In this document: positions 28,101 to 36,943 of the stretch, piece after piece
How positions within the stretch are numbered: position 1 is the first letter of the stretch
How the letters are laid out: each line of letters opens with the position of its first letter
DNA from: Alicyclobacillus_A sp963788285
Lineage (GTDB): Bacteria; Bacillota; Bacilli; Alicyclobacillales; Alicyclobacillaceae
NCBI GenBank assembly: GCA_963788285.1
Contig: CAWBGB010000016.1
Coordinates: 124,001 to 188,000, forward strand
DNA length: 64,000 bases
Direction: 5' to 3'
The notes under the pieces: model-generated
Told to the model about the DNA's origin: nothing
The model's database searches: none
Seen by the model: the letters and a program-made list of their open reading frames with translations, nothing else
Made by a program: the position numbers and the translations under genes

Positions 28101-29030
28101 TCATCGAATGGAGAGTACGATTTTACCTCGCGCGTGATGGGTTTCACTCAATTCGTGGGCCCTCGCTGCGTCCTGCAGTGGAAACACTGCACCAACCACG
28201 GGTCGAACCAATCCACGTTCAATTAATTGACCGAGCTTCTCCAACTTCTCCCCGTCCGGCTGTAGGAAGAAATACGCCAAACGGACCCCAGATTGCTTCG
28301 CTTTCTCTGAATTCGGCTGCGAAACGATGGACACGAGAAGCCCATCCTTTTTCAATACCTGAAAGCTTTTCTCCTGTACGTCCCCGCCCATGGTGTCGAA
28401 CACGACGTCGTATCCAGACAACTCTTTAGAAAAATCCCGTGCATTGTAATCTATCACTTCATCGGCGCCCAGCGTTCGAACAAACTCGACATTCCGATGG
28501 CTGACTGTGGTTGCCACATGTGCCCCAAATGCCTTTGCCAGTTGTATCGCATATATGCCGACTCCGCCTGCCCCCGCGTGCACCAATACCTTCTGTCCCG
28601 GTTTCACATCAGCAATCTGCACCAACGCTTCCCAGGCAGTCAGTCCAGCCAATGGTACCGCAGCAGCTTCTTCAAAAGAGAGGTTCTTGGGCTTTCGTGC
28701 GACAAGGCTCTCGTCAACGGCGATGTATTCAGCGTAACTGCCGTTGCGCTCGATGGCAGGGCGCGAGAACACCTCGTCTCCAACTCGAAACCGGGTTACT
28801 TTTGCGCCCACTGCAGCAACCACGCCCGCGACGTCCCAACCCAGAATGAGCGGGAATTGATAGGTCAGGAATTTACGCAGGTACCCCTCGCGAATCTTCC
28901 AGTCGACTGGATTCACGGACGCAGCGTGTACTTCAATCAAGACATCGTTGTCCCCGACTTCCGGCTTTGGCAAATCGCCGTACATCAGTTGGTCTCGGCC
29001 GCCATAATTTCGGATGTAGACAGCTTTCAT
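28101..29030 (-). CDS. NADP-dependent MDR oxidoreductase (quinone reductase-like)
   Basis: A 309-residue medium-chain dehydrogenase/reductase without the catalytic zinc ligands. It has an N-terminal GroES-like domain (VHAASVNPVDWKIREGYL, LGWDVAGVVAAVG), and a Rossmann motif VLVHAGAGGVGIYAIQLAKAFGA read in halves as VLVHAGAGGVG and IYAIQLAKAFGA. This fits quinone oxidoreductase or enone reductase types such as QorA/YogA. ATG 29030 is chosen because AAGGAGGG precedes it; the upstream 20 codons are not conserved. Monocistronic. Confidence 0.92.
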   Translation of the reverse strand: MKAVYIRNYGGRDQLMYGDLPKPEVGDNDVLIEVHAASVNPVDWKIREGYLRKFLTYQFPLILGWDVAGVVAAVGAKVTRFRVGDEVFSRPAIERNGSYAEYIAVDESLVARKPKNLSFEEAAAVPLAGLTAWEALVQIADVKPGQKVLVHAGAGGVGIYAIQLAKAFGAHVATTVSHRNVEFVRTLGADEVIDYNARDFSKELSGYDVVFDTMGGDVQEKSFQVLKKDGLLVSIVSQPNSEKAKQSGVRLAYFFLQPDGEKLEKLGQLIERGLVRPVVGAVFPLQDAARAHELSETHHARGKIVLSIR

Positions 29031-29123
29031 GCTTGAACCCTCCTTGCTGGTCCAGATGATCACCACCGCGTTACTAGAAAAGACCGCCAACCCAGACTTG
29101 GGTTGACGGCCCGGTGGTACGAT

Positions 29124-29855
29124 TTACTGCGTTGAAGAAGGATTTTCAATCATCGTTTCGATGCTGCTGTATTTCGGATCGAGAATTGTGATGGGGTCAT
29201 CCTTGGCGAGGTTGGCCAACAGCTGAGCAGACGGAACGGCCTGCGATTGTTTGTAATCGTTAATGACCTGGCTGCGCACGGCACTCAACGGCTGTGGCGT
29301 CTTCGAACCAGGCTTCGTGTAGTTCGCCTTGTGCGCGTTGTAAAAGTCCTGAATGTCCTTATCGGTCACTTTGACATCCATGACTGCAAGTTTCTGTTCG
29401 AGCACTTGTGTCTTCATGAGGTCCTGAAAATCGCTCATCGTCATGTGGTACTGCGCCAGCAACGCATTGAGCTGATCCGGACTGCTTATCCCATACTGTG
29501 CTTCAAACTGTTGTATGGCCTTGTTAATGTCGTCCTGGGTCGCCGTAATATGGTACTTTGCCGCGCCGTCCTGGATCAATTGCGTCGTAATCATCTGTTC
29601 CAACATTTGCATTCCGGAGTTTGCCTCCAACTTGCTGTAAAAGGCATCCTGATCAATCGTGTGGTTCCCAACCTTCGCAATCACAACCGGCTTCGACTGC
29701 GCATATGCAACGGTTGCCCAAACGGCCCCCATAATGACAGCGCCTCCGATCGCGCCAAGCAGCCAAGACCACACCTGGGCGGGGCGCTTCACCGTATCTG
29801 CCACATCTTGTTTCGTAGCCAAATTGCCAGACTTCCCTTTTTCCATGTCTCCCAA
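29124..29855 (-). CDS. Membrane-anchored SurA/PrsA N-terminal-like protein
   Basis: A 243-residue protein with a cytoplasmic N-terminus, one membrane helix (WLLGAIGGAVIMGAVWATVAYA, about residues 31-52, in two parts WLLGAIGGAVI and MGAVWATVAYA) and an extracytoplasmic helical domain. KVGNHTIDQDAFYSKLE, MITTQLIQDGAAKYHITATQ and VTDKDIQDFYNAHKANY are the SurA_N/PrsA chaperone pattern. The parvulin isomerase domain that would lie between the two helical parts is missing. It is therefore likely a chaperone rather than an isomerase. TTG 29855 has GAGGGG seven bases upstream; ATG 29846 is the alternative. Confidence 0.75.
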   Translation of the reverse strand: MGDMEKGKSGNLATKQDVADTVKRPAQVWSWLLGAIGGAVIMGAVWATVAYAQSKPVVIAKVGNHTIDQDAFYSKLEANSGMQMLEQMITTQLIQDGAAKYHITATQDDINKAIQQFEAQYGISSPDQLNALLAQYHMTMSDFQDLMKTQVLEQKLAVMDVKVTDKDIQDFYNAHKANYTKPGSKTPQPLSAVRSQVINDYKQSQAVPSAQLLANLAKDDPITILDPKYSSIETMIENPSSTQ

Positions 29856-30094
29856 AACTGTACCCCTCTCAAATCAATCAGAATCATACTCTTATCACGA
29901 CATGGTGAGCGGTTCAAAACGCTGGCCGACGTGGAAGAGCATGTACCTATGTTATCACATTCCAACAATAACAATAGAATGTGGACTCGGGATGGACTGT
30001 GTGTGAAGCAAGTGTGGAGCGATCCAGCACAGCCTTCACCGCCCCGTCCTGGCACATTCAACGCGTTGAGAAGGTCTTGTCCAAGGCGAACAAC

Positions 30095-30130
30095 GAAAGG
30101 GTCACCTCCGCATGACCAGCGGCGTGACCC
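30095..30130 (-). terminator. Probable terminator of the qox operon
   Basis: On the minus strand GGGTCAC and GTGACCC form a 7-bp stem with further GC pairing inside (GCCGC/GCGG), followed by TTTCGTTGTT, about 50 bases after qoxD. Confidence 0.6.
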
Positions 30131-30178
30131 CACAAATCCCGCTGCAGATAAGAATTCATCCATTCCAAGCTATTGTCG

Positions 30179-30517
30179 TCAGGACGGCTGCGTGCCACCA
30201 AACGTCATGATCCAGATGGATCCGGCGACGATACAGAACGTAAACACAAACCCAAGTGCCAACGCAGAAACGTGATACCTTGGCCCAGCGCTTTCCGTAA
30301 AGTGCATGAAGAAAAACAGCTGCACCGCAATTTGAAACACCGCCAATACCAGGATGAGGGCCAACAGCATAGCGTGGGACAAGGCGTGTACCTGCACGAG
30401 CCAGAGCGCCAGAAAGGTCAGTGCAAGCGACACAATCAAGCCGATGACGTGCCTCCATGGAAATCCCTGTTCGGCTTCGTGATAACCTTTGATCTCTTCA
30501 TGATGGATGGACGACAT
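30179..30517 (-). CDS. qoxD: Quinol oxidase subunit IV
   Basis: A 112-residue protein with three membrane helices in the order expected of QoxD/CyoD: HVIGLIVSLALTFLALWLVQ, LALILVLAVFQIAVQLFFFM and ALALGFVFTFCIVAGSIWIM. The FFMHF ending of helix two is typical of subunit IV. It is a small assembly or stability subunit of the aa3/bo3-type quinol oxidase and the last gene of the operon, two bases after qoxC. Confidence 0.92.
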   Translation of the reverse strand: MSSIHHEEIKGYHEAEQGFPWRHVIGLIVSLALTFLALWLVQVHALSHAMLLALILVLAVFQIAVQLFFFMHFTESAGPRYHVSALALGFVFTFCIVAGSIWIMTFGGTQPS

Positions 30518-30518
30518 G

Positions 30519-31145
30519 TTAATGCATCACCCCTTGCAAGTAGACAACTGTGAAGATAAACACCCACACGACGTCGAGGAAGTGCCAGTAGAGCCCGACA
30601 ATGAACACCTTGCGAGCTGTGACGGCCTGAATACCGTAGCGCCACAGCTGATACAGAATGGACAGCATCCACAAGATGCCGAGCGAGACGTGACAGCCGT
30701 GCGTACCGACCAGTGTAAAGAACGACGACAAAAACGCGCTTCGCTGCATCGTGGCACCGCGACCCACATAGTCCACAAACTCACGGACTTCGAGGAAGAT
30801 AAACGACAGGCCGAGCAAGATGGTCACAATCAGCCACGCCATCAGCGCCCCTCGGTGCCCCTTGCGCATTTCCTGCGTCGCCAATCCGCATGTGAAACTG
30901 CTGACCAGCAGAATCAACGTTTCTGCCGTAAATTCCGGAACATTGTACAGATCTTGCTCCATCGGGCCGCCGGCCGTGTTCAAGTGTAGAATCTGGTACA
31001 TGCTGAACAAACACGCGAACAAAATTAAGTCAGTCGCTAGGAAAATCCAGAATCCAAAAATCTTCAGAGCCCCGTCTTCCGTGGAGTACTCCACCGGAAT
31101 ATCGCGCTCAGGGCGAGAAAGAACTTGCTCGTGCGCCAAGGACAA
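30519..31145 (-). CDS. qoxC: Quinol oxidase subunit III
   Basis: A 208-residue membrane protein with five helices. ALKIFGFWIFLATDLILFAC and LVGTHGCHVSLGILWML are the subunit III hallmarks, the latter with the conserved THG/H pattern. It starts with TTG at 31145, with GGGAGGT eight bases upstream, right after qoxB. Confidence 0.94.
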   Translation of the reverse strand: MSLAHEQVLSRPERDIPVEYSTEDGALKIFGFWIFLATDLILFACLFSMYQILHLNTAGGPMEQDLYNVPEFTAETLILLVSSFTCGLATQEMRKGHRGALMAWLIVTILLGLSFIFLEVREFVDYVGRGATMQRSAFLSSFFTLVGTHGCHVSLGILWMLSILYQLWRYGIQAVTARKVFIVGLYWHFLDVVWVFIFTVVYLQGVMH

Positions 31146-31148
31146 TGT

Positions 31149-33122
31149 TTACGACCTCCCCAATGCCGCTTCGGTCCGTTTGATTTCGCTCACTGGAATG
31201 TAGTGATCCGTGTTGTACTCCAAGGACCTTAACAATAAGCACGCCAGCACGCCAATGCCGCAGAGAATAGCGAGCCAGACCCATTCAAACACCAGTGCAA
31301 ACCCACCTACGAAGAAGAGGACGGACATGATGAAAGGTCGGCCAGAACTGTTCGGCATGTGAATCGGTTCTAGTGGCTCCAGTTCCTGTTTCACTTCTCC
31401 TCGTTTTCTCTCCCCTTTCATCGCCCACCAAGCGTCGCGCGCTGTGACGATGGGGATGCGGGCGAAGTTGTAGTGTGGCGCTGGTGACGGCAAAGACCAC
31501 TCCAACGTCCGCCCGTCCCAAGGGTCTCCCGTCACATCCCGTTCACCGTAGCGAATACTGTACAAGATGTCGATGACAATCAGGACGAAACCGACGGCCA
31601 TGAGGTACGCGCCGATGGTCGAAATCAGATTGAGCGCCGTCCACCCCATGCCAGCCGGATAGACGTAGATGCGACGCGTCATCCCCATAAAACCAAGTTC
31701 ATATTGTGGCAAGAAGCACACGTAAAAACCAATATTGAAAAACCAGAACGCCCAGCGACCGATCCTCTCGTTCAGGACAAACCCGAACATTTTCGGCCAC
31801 CAGTAGTACATGCCAGCCAACATACCGTACACGGTACCGCCAATGAGAGTCTGGTGGAAGTGCGCAATCAGGAAGTAGCTGTTATGGTACTGGTAATCGG
31901 CGGGAGCCACCGCGAGCATGACACCCGTTGCGCCGCCAATCGCAAAGGTCGGAATAAACCCCATTGCCCACAACATCGGCACTGTGATGCGTATTCTGCC
32001 TTGATACATCGTAAACAGCCAGTTAAACACTTTTACGCCGGTTGGGATTGCCACGCACATCGTGGATATCGCGAAAAACGTGTTGACGCCAGGCCCGGCA
32101 CCCATTGTGAAAAAATGGTGTAACCAAACCAGGTAACTGATGACAGCAATGGCCATGATGGAGGCCACCATCGACGAATACCCGAACGCCGTCTTGCGTG
32201 AAAATGTGGCGACCACTTCGGAAAAAATACCAAACGCGGGCAGTACGACAATGTACACTTCGGGGTGTCCCCAAATCCAGAACAAGTTGATGTACATCAT
32301 CGGGTTGCCACCTTGTAGCATCGTGAAGAAGTGCGCGTCAAACAGCCGGTCAATTAGTACTAACGCGACCGCAATGGTCAATGCTGGGAACGAAAAAATA
32401 ATTAAAATGGACGTCGCTAGGATGGACCAGCAAAACAGCGGCATGCGCATCAGGGTCATACCCGGTGCCCGCATCTTGAGAATGGTGACCAGGAAGTTGA
32501 TTCCCGTAGCCATGCTGCCGATACCTGATATCTGCACCGCGAGTAAATAAAAATTCTCGCCCGGTCCTGGGTCGGTTGGGGTTTCTACGAGTGGAGGGTA
32601 ACTCGACCATCCTCCATCCGGAGATCCGCCAATCACGAATGACAGATTCAGTAACAGCGCCCCGAAGAAAAATAGCCAGAAACTAATGGCATTCAGATAT
32701 GGAAACGCCACATCTCGCGCTCCAATTTGCAGCGGTACAGCAATGTTCATCATAGCGAAGACGAATGGCATGGCCATGAACAAAATCATGATGGTACCGT
32801 GCGTGGTGAAGATCTGGTCGTAATGTTCGGCCTCCAGGAAATGCATATTGGGCAACGCCAATTGTGTCCGCATCAATACCGCATCCGTGCCACCCCGAAA
32901 CAGCATCAGCAAGGCCGCAATCAAATACATAATCCCAATCTTTTTGTGGTCGACCGTGGTCAGCCACTCCCGCCACAGCCATCCCCACTTCTTGAAATAC
33001 GTCAGGACAAACACAATCCCAATCACCGTCAACACAATCAACACATCGGACGCGTAGATCAGGGGATCGCCTGTAACGAAGAAAGACCTTGGTGCGTTAC
33101 CTGCGTATCCTGGCAATCTCAT
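31149..33122 (-). CDS. qoxB: Quinol oxidase subunit I (heme-copper)
   Basis: A 657-residue subunit carrying the active site for O2 reduction. The low-spin heme ligand His is in FTTHGTIMI, the CuB His-Tyr pair is in WIWGHPEVYIVVLPAFG, further CuB ligands are in WLHHFFTMG and the heme ligands are in IAHFHQTLIGG. GHPEVY marks an A-type oxidase with the cross-linked Tyr. The long C-terminal extension (two extra helices) fits quinol oxidases. GTG 33140 is in frame, but GAGGGAG precedes ATG 33122. Confidence 0.96.
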   Translation of the reverse strand: MRLPGYAGNAPRSFFVTGDPLIYASDVLIVLTVIGIVFVLTYFKKWGWLWREWLTTVDHKKIGIMYLIAALLMLFRGGTDAVLMRTQLALPNMHFLEAEHYDQIFTTHGTIMILFMAMPFVFAMMNIAVPLQIGARDVAFPYLNAISFWLFFFGALLLNLSFVIGGSPDGGWSSYPPLVETPTDPGPGENFYLLAVQISGIGSMATGINFLVTILKMRAPGMTLMRMPLFCWSILATSILIIFSFPALTIAVALVLIDRLFDAHFFTMLQGGNPMMYINLFWIWGHPEVYIVVLPAFGIFSEVVATFSRKTAFGYSSMVASIMAIAVISYLVWLHHFFTMGAGPGVNTFFAISTMCVAIPTGVKVFNWLFTMYQGRIRITVPMLWAMGFIPTFAIGGATGVMLAVAPADYQYHNSYFLIAHFHQTLIGGTVYGMLAGMYYWWPKMFGFVLNERIGRWAFWFFNIGFYVCFLPQYELGFMGMTRRIYVYPAGMGWTALNLISTIGAYLMAVGFVLIVIDILYSIRYGERDVTGDPWDGRTLEWSLPSPAPHYNFARIPIVTARDAWWAMKGERKRGEVKQELEPLEPIHMPNSSGRPFIMSVLFFVGGFALVFEWVWLAILCGIGVLACLLLRSLEYNTDHYIPVSEIKRTEAALGRS

Positions 33123-33148
33123 ACTGCTCCCTCTTTCCACCGAGAAAT

Positions 33149-34063
33149 TTATTTTTTGCCTTTGAGAACGGACCTGTCGTGTTTCATATACATCCCGCCT
33201 TCTTTCATAATCACGTCGTCGAAAATGTTCGGCGGGTAGGATGAGAACGACATTTTTCCGACGAGGCCCGGGTACGCAAGGTTGTTGTACCCAGCTTCGG
33301 TCAAGGCTGGAGCCGTCCTCTGAATCTGTTTAGCCCATGCATCAAACCGTGCCTGCGAGGTCGCTGTCACATCAAACGTCATGTGAGCAAATCCCTTTCC
33401 GGTAAACTGTGCGCCCCGCCCATAGTAGACGCCGGGCTTGTCCGCCTGCAGCCACAAGCGCATCGCCATGCCTGGCATGGTGTACTCCTGCCCACCTAAC
33501 TGCGGAACCCAAAAGGAGTTCATCGGGGCATTGGCCGTAAGAATGAACTGGATGGGCCGATTTGTCGGTATGTAGCAGTAATTCACTGTAGCAATCTTCT
33601 GACCCGGGTACTGGAACAGCCACTTCCAGTCGAGCGACGTCACCTGAATCGTCAGTGGTGTCGCTGTTCTTTCGGGTGGTCTCGTGAGTGCAAATGTATC
33701 CCTCGCGGTGAAAACGGCGAGAATCCCGATAATCACGATGGGCACTGCCCACCAAACGACCTCAAGTGTCTTGCTTTCAGAAAATTCAGGTCTATACGGC
33801 GCGTCATTCCCAGGCACATCGCGATAGCGACGGACGATGTACCAGAGCAATACAAACACTGGAACGATGACGATGCTCACCAGTACAATTGACAGGATAA
33901 TCAGACGTTCCTCGATGCGACCGACAGGACCTACTGGGTGTAACAGCATTACCTGGGGGCTGCACCCAGTGACGAGCAGCGGCATGAACAGCAGTAACAT
34001 CCCGTATCTCCAAACTGCTCTGCTTCGATTCGTCGTTGGTTTTCTCTTGACTTGTTTGTTCAT
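33149..34063 (-). CDS. qoxA: Quinol oxidase subunit II (lipoprotein)
   Basis: About 304 residues. A lipobox LLVTGC (Cys near residue 34) is followed by two membrane helices and a periplasm-side cupredoxin domain. SLDWKWLFQYPGQKIATVNY and MNSFWVPQLGGQEYTMPGM are the subunit II core. The CuA ligands (CX3C and the paired His) are absent, so the electron donor is quinol rather than cytochrome c. ATG 34063 is preferred over GTG 34066 because AGGTGGAG lies five bases before it. Confidence 0.95.
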   Translation of the reverse strand: MNKQVKRKPTTNRSRAVWRYGMLLLFMPLLVTGCSPQVMLLHPVGPVGRIEERLIILSIVLVSIVIVPVFVLLWYIVRRYRDVPGNDAPYRPEFSESKTLEVVWWAVPIVIIGILAVFTARDTFALTRPPERTATPLTIQVTSLDWKWLFQYPGQKIATVNYCYIPTNRPIQFILTANAPMNSFWVPQLGGQEYTMPGMAMRLWLQADKPGVYYGRGAQFTGKGFAHMTFDVTATSQARFDAWAKQIQRTAPALTEAGYNNLAYPGLVGKMSFSSYPPNIFDDVIMKEGGMYMKHDRSVLKGKK

Positions 34064-34165
34064 CACATCTCCACCTCACTTGGTTCCGGCGTATCCTTCG
34101 ATATCTTGTGTGAAACAGACGAACACGAGTGCTCACAAACAGACCGTTTCAAGGGACACGAGCAT

Positions 34166-34285
34166 TTAATGTGCCGAAAACAGGCGATATACGCGGAACT
34201 CCCATAAAAAAATAAAAATGGCCACCAAAACGATAATGGCGATACCGATTCGTAAATTGCGCGCATTGCGGCGGTTGGTTTTCAT
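34166..34285 (-). CDS. Small single-helix membrane protein upstream of qoxA (39 aa)
   Basis: An ATG frame of 39 codons with GGAGG eight bases upstream encodes a basic N-terminus (MKTNRRNARNLR), one helix (IGIAIIVLVAIFIFLWEF) and a short tail RVYRLFSAH. The strong ribosome binding site, positive-inside charge and position 100 bases before qoxA argue that it is real. It could be a small oxidase subunit or assembly factor. No family was recognised. Confidence 0.65.
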   Translation of the reverse strand: MKTNRRNARNLRIGIAIIVLVAIFIFLWEFRVYRLFSAH

Positions 34286-34359
34286 CGTCACATCCTCCGA
34301 TTTCCCCTGATACTTAGTACATCGCGCTGTCATGATAGCAAGGTAACACCTTAATGGAA

Positions 34360-34482
34360 CTACGACTTAATGACGTAGTAGTCGTACCACCATAAGATGG
34401 CGCCAAGCACCACGAGCGATAGAATGCATACAACCGTGATCCAGTAAACCTTCGGAAGCCCTTTGTTCGCGGATTTCGGCAT
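34360..34482 (-). CDS. Small single-helix membrane protein upstream of qoxA (40 aa)
   Basis: A 40-codon ATG frame encodes MPKSANKGLPKVYW, a helix ITVVCILSLVVLGAIL and the tail WWYDYYVIKS. GGGGGG lies about nine bases before the start. It precedes the 39-residue gene by 74 bases in the same direction and both precede qoxA, so the three may be cotranscribed. The WWYDYY end resembles the tryptophan/tyrosine-rich tails of small respiratory-complex subunits, but this is only suggestive. Confidence 0.6.
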   Translation of the reverse strand: MPKSANKGLPKVYWITVVCILSLVVLGAILWWYDYYVIKS

Positions 34483-34723
34483 CCTGATGATCCCCCCACC
34501 GTGCCTTCGTTCGAACCTTCAGTGTGTTGAATAACCCTCAACCAGCAAAGCCACCTTTTTCCACGCACTATATTGCGCAAGGTGTCAGATTCTCATGCAC
34601 GCGTGGTTTCAAAGGTGGTAATACGAGTGCACACTTTTGTCGAATTTGTGAAAGAATGCGGGGAATGTCGCACATACTGTGAATGTTCGGATGGAGTCTG
34701 TGGAAAAGGAGCGCGTCGAAAAC

Positions 34724-34924
34724 ATGCAAGAACCAAGCGAAATGCGTGGATTCGGTGATGAAGCCTTGGGTTCAGAAAGTGACACATCCATATCCCTGTC
34801 CATGCCCGAGATGGTCTTACCTGTGGAGGCACAGACAGCCCTGACATCGGCCTATGATATACGCCACGTGACATTTCTGGTCTTGTTCGTGACATTGATC
34901 TGCCTGCTGCTGGCGGTGCTTTGA
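34724..34924 (+). CDS. Possible small tail-anchored membrane protein
   Basis: A 66-codon frame with an acidic soluble part and a C-terminal helix (HVTFLVLFVTLICLLLAVL). ATG 34724 has AAGGAG 12 bases upstream, which is weak; ATG 34691 is in frame without a site. It is divergent from the qox genes. Group II intron sequence starts 19 bases after its stop. No homologue recognised. Confidence 0.35.
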   Translation: MQEPSEMRGFGDEALGSESDTSISLSMPEMVLPVEAQTALTSAYDIRHVTFLVLFVTLICLLLAVL

Positions 34925-34943
34925 TGTGTTTTATTCGCCACCA

Positions 34944-36753
34944 ATCGGGTAAGAGGGGGTGACTAACCCCCGTCTTCCCACACCACCGTACGTACCGTCC
35001 GGTATACGGCGGTTCATGTTGTGTAACGAAGTGAGTCGTACCGTTCGACTAAGCTGACAAGTCCTTGGTTGCGCCAATAGGCCATTCCAAGGGCTTTGTT
35101 CACTTGTGGCGTATTTGCGAGGCGCCAATACCCTTTTCGAGAAGCGCTTATGAGTGCTGCCCATTCGTTTGAGATGCCGAGTGCTACAAGATTGCGTTTC
35201 TTTGTTTTAGGTTTCTTCCATTGTTTCAGAAGGCACATCCGTAGTCGTCGGCGTATCCACTCGTCAAGTTCGGCGAAGACACTCCTGGTTTCGGAGTGGC
35301 AGTAGTAGCCGGCCCACCCGCGTAAGTAGGCGTTGAGCCGTTCTAGCCTTTGGGCCATCGATTGTCCCCTGCTTCGTTTCGTTAGTTCACGGACTTTGTC
35401 CTTGAAGCGCTTGAGGGACTTGGGGGCTACTCGGATTTTCGGCCGTTGGTGCCACGTGAATGAGAAACCCAGAAATTTGCGCTTCCAGGGTCGGTCTACC
35501 GCACTCTTTTCCACATTTACCCTGAGCTTTAATCGTCCTTCTACAAATCTTCGCACACTCTCCATGACCCGTTCTCCTGCTCGACGACTGCGGACGTAGA
35601 CATTACAGTCATCTGCATAACGGGCGAATCGGTGCCCTCGGCGCATAAGTTCCTTGTCCAGGTCATCCAGCATAATGTTCGCCAGTAGCGGACTCAGCGG
35701 TCCGCCTTGCGGAACACCCTCGTCTGTTGTTACGCAGACTCCGTTGCACATGACACCGGCTTCTAGATATCGCCTAATGAGCCGTAACACTCGTTTGTCC
35801 TTAACTTTTCGGGCCACTCTTGCCATCAGCATGTCGTGGTTTACTCGGTCAAAGAATTGAGCAAGGTCGAGGTCTACAACCCAGCGATATCCTTGGGCGA
35901 TGTAGCTTTGTGCCTGTTTCACTGCCTGGTGAGCACTATATCCTGGTCGGAACCCGTAGCTGTACGGTGAGAATTCTGGGTCGAAGATGGGTGTGAGCAC
36001 TTGCAGAAGGGCCTGTTGAATCAGGCGGTCAAGCACCGCTGGTATCCCCAACATCCGTTTGCCACCGTCTGGTTTCGGGATTTCGACTCGACGTACGGGC
36101 ATCGGTTGGTAGGTTCCACGAAGGAGTTCGTCACGGATGCGCGTCCAGTTGTCCATCAGGAAGGGTCGAAGGGATTTTATCTCCATTCCATCGACGCCTG
36201 CCGCACCCTTGTTCTTCTCCACACGGCGCAGGGCCGAGAGCAGGTTCTCCCGCTCTACTACCTGTTCCATCAGGTTCGCACAATTCGCTTCACGGGTTGG
36301 TTCGTTGGGTCGTACCGGAGAGAAACTCGGCGCTTCCTCGGTCCCCCGTAGATTCACCACTTCCTCCCGAGGATAGCTCCCTTTCGGGATATTCGGCTGT
36401 CTTTGCTTCTCTCTCGAACTTGCCATGAACAACCCTCACAATCATGTTCGGTCCTTCCCTGCTCTGGCGTCCCTTTGCAGGTACTATGACCTCTGCTGAC
36501 TCCTGCCCGTTCAGCGCCACCTTTCGATGACGGTTACCAGCTTTGCTGGCGTTCCAGGCAGGCCTCCCCGGGTAAGAGCGTTGTCTTTCCCTCCATATAC
36601 CCACTCCATTTACTCTCGACAGCCTTCGGTAGCAAGGGCTTTGTCTTGGTTTGCAGACTCACCCAACTGTCGTTAGCCTCAATTGGAGTTCGTGAACCTT
36701 GGGCCGGAGGTTTGCCGCCGCCTTCCTTCAGATTCCATCTCACGATGGACACC
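34944..36753 (-). mobile_element. Group II intron, copy 1, lacking its first ~85 bases
   Basis: This is the reverse-strand twin of the intron at 43043-44931. The 3' end (domain V AACCGCC...GGTACGTACGGTGG, domain VI and the terminal CCCGAT) is intact at 34944. At the 5' side the match ends exactly at 36753 inside domain I. The following two bases are the CT core of an IS110 element. The missing 5' bases are not found on the far side of that element. Confidence 0.88.
35014..36426 (-). CDS. Group II intron reverse transcriptase/maturase, copy 1
   Basis: About 470 residues of LtrA type. The RT fingers and palm have GAAGVDGM, VEIPKPDGGKRMLGIPAVLD, SYGFRPGYSAHQAV, DLDLAQFFDRVNHD, a VPQGGPLSPLLANIMLDDLD block and the catalytic YADD. 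A maturase (X) domain follows (QRLERLNAYLRGWAGYYCHS). There is no HNH endonuclease domain after it. It differs from copy 2 by only a few residues (for example Cys for Tyr near GVMCNGV). The protein is intact, but its intron RNA lacks its 5' end here. Confidence 0.95.
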   Translation of the reverse strand: MASSREKQRQPNIPKGSYPREEVVNLRGTEEAPSFSPVRPNEPTREANCANLMEQVVERENLLSALRRVEKNKGAAGVDGMEIKSLRPFLMDNWTRIRDELLRGTYQPMPVRRVEIPKPDGGKRMLGIPAVLDRLIQQALLQVLTPIFDPEFSPYSYGFRPGYSAHQAVKQAQSYIAQGYRWVVDLDLAQFFDRVNHDMLMARVARKVKDKRVLRLIRRYLEAGVMCNGVCVTTDEGVPQGGPLSPLLANIMLDDLDKELMRRGHRFARYADDCNVYVRSRRAGERVMESVRRFVEGRLKLRVNVEKSAVDRPWKRKFLGFSFTWHQRPKIRVAPKSLKRFKDKVRELTKRSRGQSMAQRLERLNAYLRGWAGYYCHSETRSVFAELDEWIRRRLRMCLLKQWKKPKTKKRNLVALGISNEWAALISASRKGYWRLANTPQVNKALGMAYWRNQGLVSLVERYDSLRYTT

Positions 36754-36786
36754 CTAATACGTTAACATCAATAATTGGAAGGAGAG

Positions 36787-36915
36787 TTCTGGGGAAAAGC
36801 CTGGACACCCCGGGATTCGATCCCTTAGCCAAGACATGCTTTCCCCAGAATGCAAGATTAAACAGTCGATAGAGGGTTGTGCTTCGAGCACCTTTGTATT
36901 AGGCCACTGCTAATC
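36787..36915 (+). ncRNA. Bridge RNA of the IS110 element (candidate)
   Basis: Two similar internal loops lie between the left end and the recombinase gene. Loop 1: stem 36787-36800/36838-36850 (TTCTGGGG.../...CCCCAGAA), left guide 36801-36811 (CTGGACACCCC), inner hairpin GGGATTCGATCCC, right guide 36825-36837. Loop 2: stem GATTA..CAGT/ACTG..TAATC, left guide 36867-36878, inner hairpin GTGCTTCGAGCAC, right guide 36892-36905. Loop 2 guides match the element ends (ATAGAGGGT, 9 of 9; GTATTAGG against CCTAATAC, 8 of 8). Loop 1 left guide matches the left flank TGGACACC (8 of 8). The RNA ends are not known. Confidence 0.85.
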
Positions 36916-36943
36916 TTTGCAATTTGGGAGAGGAAACGGTGTC

